A stretch of DNA of 64,000 nucleotides, from contig JANJXV010000040.1 in the NCBI GenBank assembly GCA_024803745.1, positions 1,853,414-1,917,413 on the forward strand, in the 5' to 3' direction. Position numbers and translations under genes: made by a program. The notes beneath the pieces are model-generated. The model had not been told where the DNA came from. It saw only the letters and a program-made list of their open reading frames with translations, and did not search any database. The DNA is from Megascapheus bottae. Its lineage: Eukaryota > Chordata > Mammalia > Rodentia > Geomyidae. This document shows positions 35,690-47,835 of this stretch, in pieces. Position 1 is the stretch's first letter; every line of letters begins with the position of its first letter.

Positions 35690-35790
35690 ACCCACGATGT
35701 AATCCGAAATCCATGTGACAGAAAGTGAAATGATTTCCCTTGAAAACAAAGTAAATAATAACAATAACAATAATAATAATAAAGCCATCC
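35690..35790. other. AT-rich stretch with AATAAC/AATAAT repeats
   Basis: CATGTGACAGAAAGTGAAATG is followed by imperfect (AAT)n. Part may be unique regulatory sequence and part a simple repeat. Confidence 0.3.
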
Positions 35791-36883
35791 CTCCCTCTCC
35801 AGCCCTCACGGCCAGAAGCTGATGGGAGAGAAGCTGGAGGGGAGAGGAGGGGAGCCCCCACCCCCCCACACCCCCGCCCAGCAAGCTCCCTGCCTGATCA
35901 CACCAGGAGGTACAGCTGGAGCCAGATGCTGGAGCCGGGACCGAGGAGGACAGAGGGGGTCAGGCTGCCAAGGAGAAGCCTCCCGAGGGTGACAGGACGG
36001 CGAGGGGCCCACATGGCTCCTGTGAGAAGCAGCAATGGGGGCCCCACCTCCTGACGAGGCCAGGCCCACCCAGGGGTCAGCAGTTCTGAGCAGGACCCAC
36101 TGGAACTCGGAACCACCAGGACACCCAGTGTTTGATTTGGGGGACACATGGGTGGGGTGCCCGGAGGATGAGGGGACAACAGGTTGACCCTTTCTTCCCT
36201 CCATCCCTCTCTATCAGGCCACAGTCCTCTGAGGCCTGGGCGCCTTGTGTGTGTGCAGGCCGGGGGGGGGGGTCCTCAGAGACACTGGGTCTCCCTGTTC
36301 CTGTCTCTTGTTAACTAGAACCAGCCAGGGACAAGCGCTGCGCCTCGGGGATCCAGCTCTGTGAAGAGGAGCGGGCCGTGCTCAGCCCCCCAGGGTCGAC
36401 TCCCACCCTGGGGAAGCTCCGGAGAGCTGGGGCCTGCCGGATGTGGGACCTGAACTCCCCCAGCGGCCAGGCGCACACCTGAAGCCCAGGGGGTCCCCCA
36501 GAAGGAACCACAGACAAGGGCAAGTGACACGTTCCCACTGCCATCTAGTGGCCGACGTGGAGAAGAGCAGGCAACGTGCTGGTGGCCCTGGAGTCTCTCA
36601 GAAACACAGCCCCTTCCCCGCCAGGCCTGTCCTCCAGGGATGTGCAGAGAGTAGAGGTAGCTGCCAGGGGGTTCGGGGACGGGGTTGCATGGCCAGTGGC
36701 CCTGCTCACAGCCACGGCCTCTCCCACAGTGGCCAACGGGCAGGGCAGAGCCAGGAGGGCCTGCACCCCACCTGACTGGCTGTGACGTCTCCAGCCTGTT
36801 TCTCTTTTCTTTCCATGACCCTGGCTCTCAGGACTCCAGCCTCGATTTCCCTCCGGGTTGGTGCGTGCGTGTTTTACATGCGT

Positions 36884-37066
36884 GCACGCCAGTCCTGGGA
36901 GCTGTCCTTTAGCTTTTCCACACAAGGCTGGCCCTCTACCATTTGAGCCCCTGCTCCACTTCTGTCTTCTTGCTGGTTGAACTTTTCTGCCAGGCCTGGC
37001 TTTGAACCTCCACCCTCAGCTCTCAGCCTCCTGAGCAAGCTGGGATCACAGGCGTGAACCACCCCA
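36884..37066 (-). mobile_element. B1/ID-like composite SINE (left arm of an inverted pair)
   Basis: Reverse copy ending at AGGCGTGAACCACCCC, immediately followed by a plus-strand copy. Confidence 0.75.
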
Positions 37067-37232
37067 GCTCATGCTGGTAATCCTTAGGAGACTGGGAATC
37101 TGAGGACCAAGGTTCAAAGCCAGCCAGGCAGGGAGTCCAAGAGACTCTCATCTCCATCGGACCAGCAAAAAGCTGGACGTGGAGCTGTGGCTCAAGTGGT
37201 AGAGCACCAGCCTTGAGTAGAAAAAGCTTAGG
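37067..37232 (+). mobile_element. B1/ID-like composite SINE (right arm of an inverted pair)
   Basis: Forward copy starting AGCTCATGCTGGTAATCC, with its ID half cut short after AAAAAGCTTAGGGG. Confidence 0.75.
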
Positions 37233-37779
37233 GGCGGAGGGCGGGCCGCGGACTCTCCATGTCCAACAGGACCAGTGTCCCACAACACAGGCGCAAAGGA
37301 GAGCCCCAGTACAACCTAAAGTTGTGCAGCCAGGAGGCTCCCAGCCCCAGGCCACCTGGCCCCCCTCCAACCCAGCGTCCGGAGGCCATCCAGGGCCGAG
37401 CAGAAACGTCTTCTGTCTGACAGAAACCACCTGAACTATGGGGTGGGGTGCCGGAGGGGAAGGAAATTGGGGGTCCCTGGGGTAGGAAGGGGCTGGGATG
37501 AAGGTTTTCATTCCAAGGGAGAAAATCCAACATACGTCTCTTGTCACAGGACTTGAGAAACATAGCCAAAAAAATACATTCATGTTAAAAAACAAAAAAC
37601 AAAACTGTCCTTTGGTGGAAATTTTACATCCGATTAAGAGAGAAGAGTGAGCTTGAAAAGGCGCTGGAGGCAGGAGCAGTCTGCGGAGTGGGGAGAGCAG
37701 ACGTCTGGCGGGGGCTCACCCTGGCCCCTCCGAGGGAGGATCGGGGGGACGGGGGGGGACAGGGCACCTCCCCCGGGAG

Positions 37780-37965
37780 AGGCCCACAGGATTAATGAGC
37801 TAATGAATGGCCTGGAATGAAGTAACCATGACAGGAGCCTGGAAAGCACTCCAGCAACGCCCGCCTCGGGTGAGAGGAGGATAATAAGCCACGGTAACAA
37901 ACCCACCAAAAAATCAGCTAATCCTGCAGCACTAGAGGAGATTACGCACGCACACAGCTGCCTCT
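37780..37965. other. Unique island with a TEAD-type site, candidate enhancer
   Basis: GGATTAATGAGCTAATGAATG, CCTGGAATGAAG (GGAATG, the TEAD core) and GGAGGATAATAAGCC occur without repeats in the proposed TSPAN9 intron. Confidence 0.3.
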
Positions 37966-38355
37966 GCCACCGCCGAGGGCCGGAGCCTGGACCTCAGGCC
38001 CAGACACAGAGAGCTGGCGAGCTGGGCAGGGCACGGCCCCTGCTCCTGGTTCACCCTCGACAGATCTGCCACTGGCCCCGCTGCCGTGGAGCTGAGTCAC
38101 GCAGGCATTGTCCTATCCGCAGGAAACAAACGGACAGGCCAAGGCCAAGGGCAGGAAACCCCAACCTCCCTCAGCTGACCACCAGGACCCTGCCCTCCAG
38201 ACTGGGGGGGGGAGCGCCCAAGTGCCTGGGGAAGAATGCAAGCGATTGGCCTGGCACCACCATGGTAACTCCGGGGCAGAGCTGTGCTCGCCTGCCTGCC
38301 ATCTGGCCCCCAGAGCCCCCTTCACTTGAGACAACTACTGTGTACAGAAAGGAAC

Positions 38356-38373
38356 ACACGCACACACGTGCGT

Positions 38374-38420
<47 letters not shown>
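38356..38420. repeat. (CA)n microsatellite
   Basis: A CACACGTGCGTG leader passes into about 23 CA units. Confidence 0.95.
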
Positions 38421-38422
<2 letters not shown>

Positions 38423-39458
38423 CCCTCCTGGCCAGCTGCCCTCGGCCTGGCTGCCTGCCGGGGCCTCACTCACTCGACTCTGACCTCAGGACCTCAGCGT
38501 CTCACTCTGCACCCGGCCTGCTCCCCGGGGCAAGGCTGTGAACTGGCTGGGGGGTGGACAGTGTGTGCAGGGGGGGGGGGTGGTGGGAAGAGTGGACAAG
38601 GGTGCCAACCCAAGGCAGGTCGAGCCTGTCCAGCTGGCGTGATGCAGGCTTAGGGGACCACAGAGTGAGATCCCCTCAGGCTCCGGGTGACCTGAGTCCA
38701 GGCTGCCCTTTGCTCATACTCAGCCCAAGATGGCACCAGAAAGTGAAGGCCAGGGGCCACCAGGCAGCCTGAAGGGTGGACAGAGGACTGGACAGTCACC
38801 CCTGGCTTCCCTGGCGTAGTGGGGGGAGAGCATTCCTCCAGACTCCACATCTGCTCCTTAGACTGGCCCTGGCCCAGGGAAGCCATGAAGGCCCCAGCCT
38901 GGCCTGTCCACGCCCCTCCCGGCCCTGTGGGGGGGGCACCTCTGCCCAGGGGTTGAGAATGAGTCAATTCCCAAGCTCTTCCTGGAGCCTTGATTTTTTA
39001 TTGACTTACCATTCTGGTCAATTCTCAACTTCCAGAGAGCTGGCTCGGGCCCACTGCACCCTAAATAATTCCACCTGCGCCCCTGAGGCTCCCCGCGAGC
39101 TGCCCGGGTGGGGGACACGGCTGGGAGCCAGATTGCTGGGTGCCACAGGCGGGGTGGGGGGGGCCAACAATGGCCTCCTCTCCCCCACAGGCTCTGTGCC
39201 TTCCTGAGACAGCAGGACCTGCAGCACTGGGGCTCTGACCACCCCACAAATGAGTGACCTAACACAGGGGCAGCTCAACATGGAGCATGGGCTGGGGGGG
39301 TGGGACTTCCATCCGCTCCTCTGCGGGGTCCTGCCTGGCCTGGGACGTGAGTGGCTGGCACTGGGCAGAGAGCTCCGGAGAGCTGCTCACACAGCTACAC
39401 TGCCACCACCCCGACTACCCAGGGGACCCAACCCATGACAGCGGCCTCCACAGCTGGG

Positions 39459-39630
39459 GGGGGGAGGAGGAAGGAGGGAAGGGGGAGGAGGAAGGGGAGG
39501 AAGGAGGAGGGGAGGAGGAAGGAATGGGAGGGGGAGGAGGGGGAGGAGGGGAAGAGGAGGGAAAGGAAGGAGAGGAGGAAGGAGAGAAGGGGGAGGAGGA
39601 GGGGGAGGAGGAGGGGGAGGAGGAGGTGGT
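39459..39630. repeat. GGA-rich purine tract
   Basis: About 170 bp of GGAGGAGGAA and GGGGGAGGAGG. It gives Glu/Gly-rich and Pro/Ser-rich shadow frames. Confidence 0.9.
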
Positions 39631-41411
39631 GCGGCCAGGCCCGCAGGCTGTGCTGAGATGCAGAGTGCTCCCACACTGAGTCTTTCCACAGAACACCTCT
39701 TTTTCCTAGGGACGCCATGGCAGTGCCAAGAGGAAACATGGCACGAAAAGCTGGACTTTGCACAACCCGCCTGCGCTCCCGTCCCTGCAGGGAGGTCTGG
39801 TGAGAGCGCAGGAGCGCAGAGCTGGGAGAGCTCTCCTCCCAGGCAAGGCCCTCAATCCCCTAAGCCACTGTGTCACCCCTCCCACCCCGGCCACCAGCGA
39901 CACTTCCCAGGTTCTCCATGCACTCGGAGGTCATGGGGGGGGGGACACGTGGACACGTCCACCGCTGCACGCGAGGACTCACTTGTTCAGAGATGGCCAC
40001 CTTCGGGGGGCAGGGTGACCCCACAGGGGGAACCTGGATGAGGGTCTCTGTGGGGCTGGTCCCGGGGTACCACCCAGGCCACCCCAACAGCCCTCGAGCC
40101 ACACGAGGTCCAAGCCTGGGCAGCGACCTTGCTCCAGGGGGAGAGAAGGGGACAGCGGTGGACAGAGTTCCGGGATGTCTGTGCCCCCGAGACCCCAGTC
40201 CCTACTACACACGGCCCTGCTCCCCTTCCTGGCAAGCCTCCCCACCCTCCCCCCAGCCAGGCCCCTCCATCATCCTCCAGGCAGGCCTACCTCTCCCCCC
40301 ATCCAAGCTTAGCCTCAGGGCACCCCTAGTGACTCATGTAGGAGCTGGGGTCCATCTTGCCATCTGACTGCACACCTTCCCGGGGCATGGGGGCGAGCGG
40401 GGGAGGGTGCTCAGGTGTACACCCCACATGAGTCTCCCGGGACAGATGCCAGCCTGGGCGCCACCACACGCCCACTAGGGCCTGCTAGGGCACGAGCGGG
40501 CGCCATCACCTGCAGAGCCTAACACCAGCTCCCCATGAGAACCCACGAGGCCGCAGGCAGTGAGTGGGGGTAGGAGGGGTCCCCAGAGTGGTCATCATTC
40601 CTAGAATGACGTGATGCAGCCCTGAGGGACCCCCCCCCCCGCATCAGACAGGCTGAGCTCCTGCGGGCCCCATTGCCCTTCCCCTTGTCTCCCAGGCTCC
40701 ACACTGATGCCAGAGCAGAGCCGCCTGGCTGGAGGAGGTTCCAGGTCGGGGGAAGGGGGCATCTGTCACCCCAAGGACGCCAACCCCACCAAGCTCAGCC
40801 TGGCTGAGCCCCGGGCCAGGCCCCACGAGGCTGTGACACACCGGACGGCCATTCTTTTGTCCTGGGGTGCTTCCGTCTCTGGTCTGTGCCCCAGACCTGC
40901 AGTGGGCAGCCGTCCAGTTCCAGGCCGGGCAGCAGAGCGAAGCACAGGCACCACTCCAAATTCCCAGTGAAAGCAGACACCGGGGGCCGGGAGAGGGAGG
41001 AGGGCTTAAAAATGGGAGCTCTCTTCCCTGCAGTGGGCAGGCTCCCTGGGGGTCCCCACCACTGAGGTGGAGCCCCTAGTTTGCATCTCAATCCCACATT
41101 GCCCTAGAGAGGGCCCAGGCTGCAGGAAAATGGGAAGTTCAAGGACATCCGGACAATAAATTCCCCATGGACGTTCCCAAAAGGGGTAAAACTGAGCTGA
41201 CTCAGATGACCGGGAAGACTGACAACCCACGTGAGGCTTTCTAGGCCACTAAGTAAGTCCTGGGGTGACTTGGAGAGAATCTGTGGGTGACACAGCCCCT
41301 GAGCCAGCCAGACAGGCCCCTTGCCTGCCTTCTGCAGCGGCACCGTGGGTTCGGCATGGGCAAGGAGGAAGCCACAGGACAAAATACACACCAACGAAAA
41401 CCTAAACAAAG

Positions 41412-41618
41412 CCAGCTTGCACCTGTCCTAACTACTCAATCGTTTCCTGAGATCTGAGGATCCCAGTTCAAAGCCAGCCAGGACAGGTCAATCTAGGAGA
41501 CAATTATCTCCAAAAAAATGACTAAAAGGTCACAAATGGGACTCACAGCGACAGAGGGCTGTGTAAAACAGCTCAGGACTACACCCGGTTCCTGTGCTGA
41601 AGTCCCAGGACTGGTGTG
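41412..41618 (+). mobile_element. B1/ID-like composite SINE, diverged
   Basis: GATCTGAGGATCCCAGTTC and a degraded ID half ending GTCCCAGGACTGG. Confidence 0.65.
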
Positions 41619-41887
41619 GGAACGTTTGTGGGCACACTCACACAGACTCACCAATCAAAGAAGGCCCAGCTCCCCGGATGGCCTCATCCACTCACCAGCT
41701 GCCAGCAGCTCCGACTCTCTATTCTACACCAGTGGCACAGGCTGAACACGAGGCTGGCCAGGGCCTGCCTGGCTCCCGGCCTCTTGGTAGGAGATTGGGA
41801 AGCAAAGGGTTACCAGGTCCCAGGGCCCCCACACCTCCGGGGTGACCCACAAAGAGCCTCGGGTACCAGCAGAGGACAATCAAGCAG

Positions 41888-42025
41888 TGCCAGCCAGGTG
41901 CTGTGGCTCAGGCCTGTAGTACCGGCTACCTGGGTGGTGGAGAGCCAGAGGACCTAGGTTCAAGGCCAGTCCCAGCAAAGAGACAGATTTGAGACCCCAT
42001 CTCGACCTCTGGCTGGCTGTGGAGG
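41888..42025 (+). mobile_element. B1-like SINE
   Basis: GCCAGGTGCTGTGGCTCAGG and a following CTAGGTTCAAGGCCAG. No ID half. Confidence 0.65.
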
Positions 42026-42949
42026 GATATAATGCCATCCCAGCCAACGGCCAGGCTCCACCCACCACCCCTGACCACACCTGGAGGAAGGACGAGCAGG
42101 AAGGTGTCTAGGCCTGTCCACTCAGGCCCCAGCCCCAGAAGTAACCAACAGGGAAGGAACTGTCTCCTGACCCCCGACGCTCAGTTCTAAGACCTTCTAG
42201 CGTCAGAGTCACCAGTTAAAGGCTGACATGGATGGGGAATTCCTGCCCAGCTCGGCTGCTCTCCACAGGGCAGCTGCCGCCCACCAAGAACCAGCTCATC
42301 CAACAACCTGCCTAGGCCAGAAAAGGCACACGGGTCTCGGCACGGGGGTGCTGGCTCCCTTCAGCTGCTGGTAAGTCGGGGCTCAGCAGGAAGGAGAGCT
42401 GCAATCGATTAGTGAGGCCTGCTCTGAACACAGCTGCAGCCAATTAGTGATGTCTGCTCTGGGCAGCAAGACGACCATCCAAAGTGACCACTGGCCGGAA
42501 GTGCAGAGATATGTGGAACTGGGGGCTGGGGGAGTGGAGGCAGAGCACAAGCTGGAGCCTGAAAGGGCAAAGGTCCCCGGAGACTCTGAGGGGTCCTCAC
42601 TGGACCAGGTCTGTGCCTCTCACACAGAGATGGATGGCAGAGGGGACAGTTGGGGTACGGCAGGGGCCTCTCATGTCCTCAGGGAACTTAAAAGTGAGCC
42701 ATCAGGGACATGTGAATCCACAGATGTGGGCATACATGTGTATAACCCCCCGGTACCCCCCAAACCAAGCCAAACACACAGTAGGAGCTTAATAAACACA
42801 CCACACAGAATGCAGAATGGAGGCTGGCAGGGCCTGGGTTTAATGGAGATGGTTTCCATTTTCCAGGAGGACAAGTTCTAGTTCCATAATATGAATCCAT
42901 TAATGCCACTGCCCCAGGCACTGAAGAGAGAGTTAAGATGGTAAATCGT

Positions 42950-43190
42950 AGCCAGGCACCGGTGGCTCACATCTATAATCCTAGCCACTCAGGAGAGGGT
43001 GAGACCTGAGGATGGAAGTTCAAAGCCAGCTAGGGTAGGAAAAAGTCCATGAGACTCTGATCTAGAATGAATCACCAAAACCAAGCTGGAAGTGGAGCTG
43101 TGGTTCAAGTGGCAGAGTGCCAGCCTTGAGTATGAAAAGCTCAGGATAGCGCCCAGGCCCTGAATTCAAGCCCTAGGACCAGCACACGGA
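42950..43190 (+). mobile_element. B1/ID-like composite SINE
   Basis: Both halves are intact. Confidence 0.85.
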
Positions 43191-43489
43191 AATGAATTAA
43201 AAAAAAAAAAGTTTAAAACAAATGGTACACGGTGCTTTGCTATTTTTGCTAACCACAACTGGAAACCTAAAAGTAAAACATACACTCTTGTGAATTAATG
43301 TGAAACCAGAAGAAGCCCTAGCAAACGCTGAAATCCAGCAGCCTTCCAAACACAGAGAGCAGGAAGGGTTAACTCAGCCGGGACTGGGCAGGCCACAGCT
43401 AGGACAGGCCCAGGGGAGCCCTGGAAGGAGGGCTCTGAAGCTGTGGAGTCCACTTTTGCTTCTTTCTGAATGAGTTTTGTGGCTATAAC

Positions 43490-43855
43490 CATATTTATTG
43501 GCCAAGGATGGTGACTTCCACTTGTAATCCAAGCTACTCAAGAGGCAGAGGCTGGGAGGCTCAAGGCTGGAGGCCAGGTAGGGCTAAAGGTTATAGAGAC
43601 CCCTCTCCATCTCAACAAAAACTAGACAGGACGTACATGGCTGTCATACCAGCTACAAGGAAGGAGGGAGAGTATAGTTCAGGCTGATCCAGACCAAAAA
43701 TAAGAAAACAAACAAAAAGCATGAGACCCTCACTTGGGTCTCATAACCAAAGCAAAAAAAAAAAAAAAGACACGTGGATTACATGGTAAAGCACCTGCCT
43801 TGCAAGCACGAGGTCCTGGATTCAATCCCTGGTACTGTCGAAAGAAGAGGAGATG
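43490..43855 (+). mobile_element. Older B1-like SINE followed by an ID monomer
   Basis: A 7SL-type part (GTAATCCAAGCTACTCAAG) is followed by an A-run and a tRNA-like monomer with TGCAAGCACGAGGTCC and GGATTCAATCCC. Confidence 0.65.
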
Positions 43856-44061
43856 CATTCTGAGTCACATTTTGCTAGCCTCTAAGAAAACAATGAAAAG
43901 CAACACGGTTCTCGAGAGTATGTGTGAGTGGAAATAAAATTACATTCAGCTTGAGAGTAGTTCATACTGGCTATCAATTATAAATAATAATCACCTTTAA
44001 TAACACCAAATTGCTCTTCAGGGATTTCAAGAGCCTACCGGAGACTCGAAACCAATTTAAC

Positions 44062-44260
44062 CCAGGTGCTGGTGGCTCCCTCGCTGAGGGCTGTGGTTCA
44101 AAGCCAGCCTGGGCAGGAAAGCCCTGTGAGACTCTGATCTCCAGTTACTACCCCCAAAAAGCCGAAGTGGAGCAGTGACTCAAATGGTAGAGTTCAAGCC
44201 TTGAGTATAAAAGCTCAGGATCGTACCCAGGCCCTAAATTCAAGCTCCAGGACTGGCACA
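44062..44260 (+). mobile_element. B1/ID-like composite SINE, internal deletion
   Basis: The start of the 7SL half is shortened. The ID half is complete. Confidence 0.75.
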
Positions 44261-44867
44261 GAAAAAGGAGGGGAGGAGGGAAACCCACACTCACTTCTGC
44301 AAGAGTCTCAGCTGTTCTTTAAGGAGTGACCAGACCCAGATGCACCTCGTGTTTTATCTACCTCCTCCCCCTTCTCTTCCTTCTCACCCCAGCCCAGGGC
44401 CCAGCTGGACTGACCAGGCCCTTCCAGGGTAGGAAGCTGGGGTGACTGGGGCCTCTCGGACTGCATTCCTCAGCTAAATATAAATGATTTGCCCTGTCCA
44501 TTGTTTGAAATGATCCATCACGCTCTCCTCCCTTCCGTTCCTCAGGACACACGGACAGCCTGGGACGGAAGGTCTGTGAACGAACCAACACCCTTAGAAC
44601 CTTCTCTAAAGCTATTATGGGTGGACATTGTGGGGGGGGGGGCTGGGAGGAGGTCAGAACGTGGGTTTCAGGTTTGTCCCCAGCCCTGGAAGGCTTCCTG
44701 GAAGAGGCTTTCACTGGGATCTGTCACCCCAGGAAAGGGGGGATGGTCAGAACAGCCCTGGGGTCCCTGAACCCAAGGAGGGGAGAGGTCTGGGGTGCTG
44801 CTTCTCTACCCCAGTTTGGAGGGGATGGGATGGGGAGGAGAGGACAACTTGTAGAACCTCCAGTGCA

Positions 44868-46055
44868 GACGCCCCCCAGGGCCTCCGGGCACAGGGGAGG
44901 GGGTGTGCACAGCACCCCAGGGCAGACGCCCCCTGGGCACAGCGGAGGGGGTGTACACAGCACCCCCAGTGCAGACGCCCCCTGGGGCCTCCGGGCACAG
45001 AGGAGGGGGTGTGCACAGCACCCAGGGCAGACGCCCCCGGGCACAGGGGAGGGGGTGGGCACAGCACCCAGGGCAGATGCCCCAGGCCTCGGGCACAGGG
45101 GAGGAGGTGTGCACAGCACCCAGGGCAGACGCCCCAGGCCCCGGGCACAGGGGAGGAGGTGTGCACAGCACCCAGGGCAGACGCCCCCCGGGCACAGAGG
45201 AGGAGGTGTGCACAGCACCCAGGGCAGACGCCCCAGGCCCCGGGCACAGAGGAGGAGGTGTGCACAGCACCCAGGGCAGACACCCCCTGGGCACAGAGGA
45301 GGGGGTGTGCACAGCACCCCCAGTGCAGACGCCCCCTGGGGCCTCCGGGCACAGGGGAGGGGGTGTGCACAGCACCCAGGGCAGACGCCCCCCGGGCACA
45401 GAGGAGGAGGTGTGCACAGCACCCAGGGCAGACGCCCCAGGCCCCGGGCACAGAGGAGGAGGTGTGCACAGCACCCAGGGCAGACGCCCCAGGCCCCGGG
45501 CACAGAGGAGGAGGTGTGCACAGCACCCAGGGCAGACGCCCCCCGGGCTCCGGGCTCAGGGGAGGAGGTGTGCACAGCACCCAGGGCAGACGCCCCCTGG
45601 GCCCCGGGCACAGAGGAGAGGGTGTGCACAGCACCCAGGGCAGACGCCCCCCGGGCTCAGGGGAGGGGGTGTGCACAGCACCCAGGGCAGACGCCCCACC
45701 CCCCCCGGCCCCGGGCTCAGGGGAGGGGGTGTGCACAGCACCCAGGGCAGACGCCCCCCGGGCTCCGGGCTCAGGGGAGGAGGTGTGCACAGCACCCAGG
45801 GCAGACGCCCCCTGGGCCCCGGGCACAGAGGAGAGGGTGTGCACAGCACCCAGGGCAGACGCCCCCCGGGCTCAGGGGAGGGGGTGTGCACAGCACCCAG
45901 GGCAGACGCCCCACCCCCCCCGGCCCCGGGCTCAGGGGAGGGGGTGTGCACAGCACCCAGGGCAGACGCCCCCTGGGCCCCGGGCTCAGGGGAGGGGGTG
46001 TGCACAGCACCCAGGGCAGACGCCCCCCGGGCTCCGGGCTCAGGGGAGGGGGCAG
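44868..46055. repeat. GC-rich minisatellite beside the TSPAN9 promoter
   Basis: About two dozen copies of a 42-60 bp unit share GTGTGCACAGCACCCAGGGC followed by AGACGCCCC and a variable GGGCACAGAGGAGG part. Higher-order duplication is visible: 45538-45720 is nearly repeated at 45768-45945. All three plus frames stay open for 560 codons or more, and long minus frames also occur. This is a property of the repeat and does not indicate genes. Confidence 0.95.
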
Positions 46056-46084
46056 CCGGTCGGCCCCCACCCCGGGTTCCCCAA

Positions 46085-46770
46085 ACAACAGCTCCTCAGA
46101 AGTTTGGAGGGCCGGGCGGGCGGAGCGCGCGCTGGGCGGCGCCCGGGCCCCGGTCACCCCGAGCCCCGCGGGCCGGGGGCGGCGCGGGGCGCGCAGGCCG
46201 CGTCCAGCCGGGCCCCCGAGCCGGGCGCGCCCTCCCCGGGCCCCGCCTCAGAGGCCCCCGCGGCCCCCGGCCGGCCGCCCGCCTCACCGCCTCCCGGAGC
46301 TCGGCCCCCCGGCGCCCCGAGCCCCCCACCCGCGCCCCGGGCCCCGCCCCGCCCCGCCCGGCCGCGCTCACTCACCGCGTCCGCCGGAAGGTGCGGCCCG
46401 GCCCGGATCGAGCTCCCGCACCACAGCCACCGCCGCTGCCGCCGCGCCGCCACCGCCAGCGGAAACAGGGGGCGGGGCCTGGTCCGGACGGCCGGGGGCG
46501 GGGCCGGGACTGGTCTGGATGGCCGGGGGCGGGGCCGGGAGACCAGGGGCGGGGCCGGGACGGCGAGGGGCGGGGCCTGGCCTAGACCTTGAGGAACGAG
46601 CCCTGGTGGGAAACCTTGAGCTATTTGTGGGCGGGGCCAGCTCCGGGGCGTGGTCTGCCTCGGGGAGGAGCCGTAGGGCGTGGCTGACAAGATGGGAAAT
46701 AGGAGGGGCGGGGCCTGCTGGGAGGGCGGGGCCTGACCCGGCGGGCAGGGGCGGAGCAAGCAGGAGGGGC
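46085..46770. promoter_or_regulatory. CpG island, probable TSPAN9 promoter
   Basis: This stretch is very rich in CpG and in GGGGCGGGG-type GC boxes (about ten between 46465 and 46760). It has no TATA box at a suitable distance. It sits upstream of an exon-like segment with a consensus donor on the minus strand, in the position expected for the TSPAN9 5' end. The initiation site cannot be fixed from sequence. Confidence 0.7.
46376..46467 (-). other. TSPAN9: Probable untranslated first exon of TSPAN9
   Basis: On the minus strand, GGCGGCAGCGGCGGTGG-type leader sequence runs to GACGCG followed by GTGAGTGAGCG, a near-perfect 5' splice site at 46375/46376. No good ATG with conserved coding follows, so it is read as 5' UTR. 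The 5' limit is a guess. It would splice to the exon at 13932, about 32 kb away. Confidence 0.5.
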
Positions 46771-47071
46771 ACTTGGTGATCGCCCCTCCCCCCTCCCAGC
46801 CTTAGCTGGAAAAACAGGCTTGCAGCCCTCGGGATTCCCCTGCGCACCCCTCCTGGTGGCCCCCTCTCCTCCCCTAGCTGCCTTCCAGGGGTCACCCCAG
46901 CTGCCCTGTGGGCCAGGCCCCGCCCCGGTATTCGGGCAAGGGGTGCTGACCTCCCTCCACTCCGCCCTGAGGCCTCCAGGTGTCCGCTCAGCCCCTCCTC
47001 GCCCATCATGGAGAATGGAGCCTGGGCTGCATGGGGGCGGTCATCGATCTTGACCTGGGGCATGGGCGCTG

Positions 47072-47247
47072 CTTTGCTCCAGGCTGGTGCTCTACCACTT
47101 GAACCACAGCGCCACTTCCGGCTTTTTGGTGACTAAATGGAGGTCAGAGTCTCATGGACTTTCCTGCCCAGGCTGGCTCTGATCCGCAGCCCTCTGGATC
47201 TCAGCCTCCTGAGTAGCTGGGACTGCAGGCCCAGGCCGCTAGGGCTT
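47072..47247 (-). mobile_element. B1/ID-like composite SINE
   Basis: Reverse copy lying about 300 bp upstream of the TSPAN9 CpG island. Confidence 0.75.
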
Positions 47248-47586
47248 AGCTCAAAACAAGTTTTTCAGAGGTCACTCTAAAGGTCTCCCTGCTTGGCCCT
47301 GATTACACTGGAAGTTTCCACTGGGCCCCTCCCCTGACGGGCAAAGTGTCCTGTCCACCCCTTTCAGACTCCCCCTTCCCATTAAGGGACAGCACAAAGG
47401 GCCAAGGGTCAGGCCTTACCGGATAATGACCCTCTGCGATTGTGAAATCTAATCCAATCCCACACACTAGCCCCATGAGCATAAGGCTGGCCGCTCTGCC
47501 CACCTTCCCGGCCCAGAGAGGGAAAGAGAGCCATCCACAAGGTCCACAGGAGAGAAAATATGTCATCAGGAGGCATTACAGTTTGA

Positions 47587-47835
47587 ACCAGGTGCCAGTG
47601 GCTTCACCCCCGCCATCCTAGGTACAAAGAGGGCTGAGATCCAGAGGACAGAGGTTCAAAGCCAGCCTGGGCAGGAAAGTCCATGAGCCTCTTACCTCTC
47701 TGAAGAACCACCAAAAAGCTGAAAATGGAGCTGTGACCCAAGTGGTAGAGCGCTAGCCTTGAGTGGAAACGCTCAGGGACAGTGCCCAGGCCCTAAGTTC
47801 CAGCCCCAGCACTGGAACCAAAAAGGAAAAAAAAA
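47587..47835 (+). mobile_element. B1/ID-like composite SINE
   Basis: Both halves and an A-tail are present. Confidence 0.8.

Larger units (their letters stand above)
13935..46375 (-). other. TSPAN9 intron 1 (between the presumed untranslated exon and the coding exon)
   Basis: About 32 kb lie between the donor at 46375 and the acceptor at 13934. No coding exon of any recognisable gene is seen on either strand. Content is listed separately as repeats and candidate non-coding elements. Its identity as one intron depends on the exon call at 46376. Confidence 0.55.

Noticed and set aside
44617..46779. Overlapping plus-strand frames of 560-720 codons and minus frames up to 365 codons
   Set aside because: All arise from the 42-60 bp minisatellite, whose units lack stops in any frame. 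There is no recognisable domain, and several frames are open at once.
46368..47063. A 231-codon minus frame through the 46-kb CpG island
   Set aside because: It is GC-rich with no conserved motif, it crosses GC boxes, and it ends at the exon donor. It is better explained as promoter and 5' UTR.
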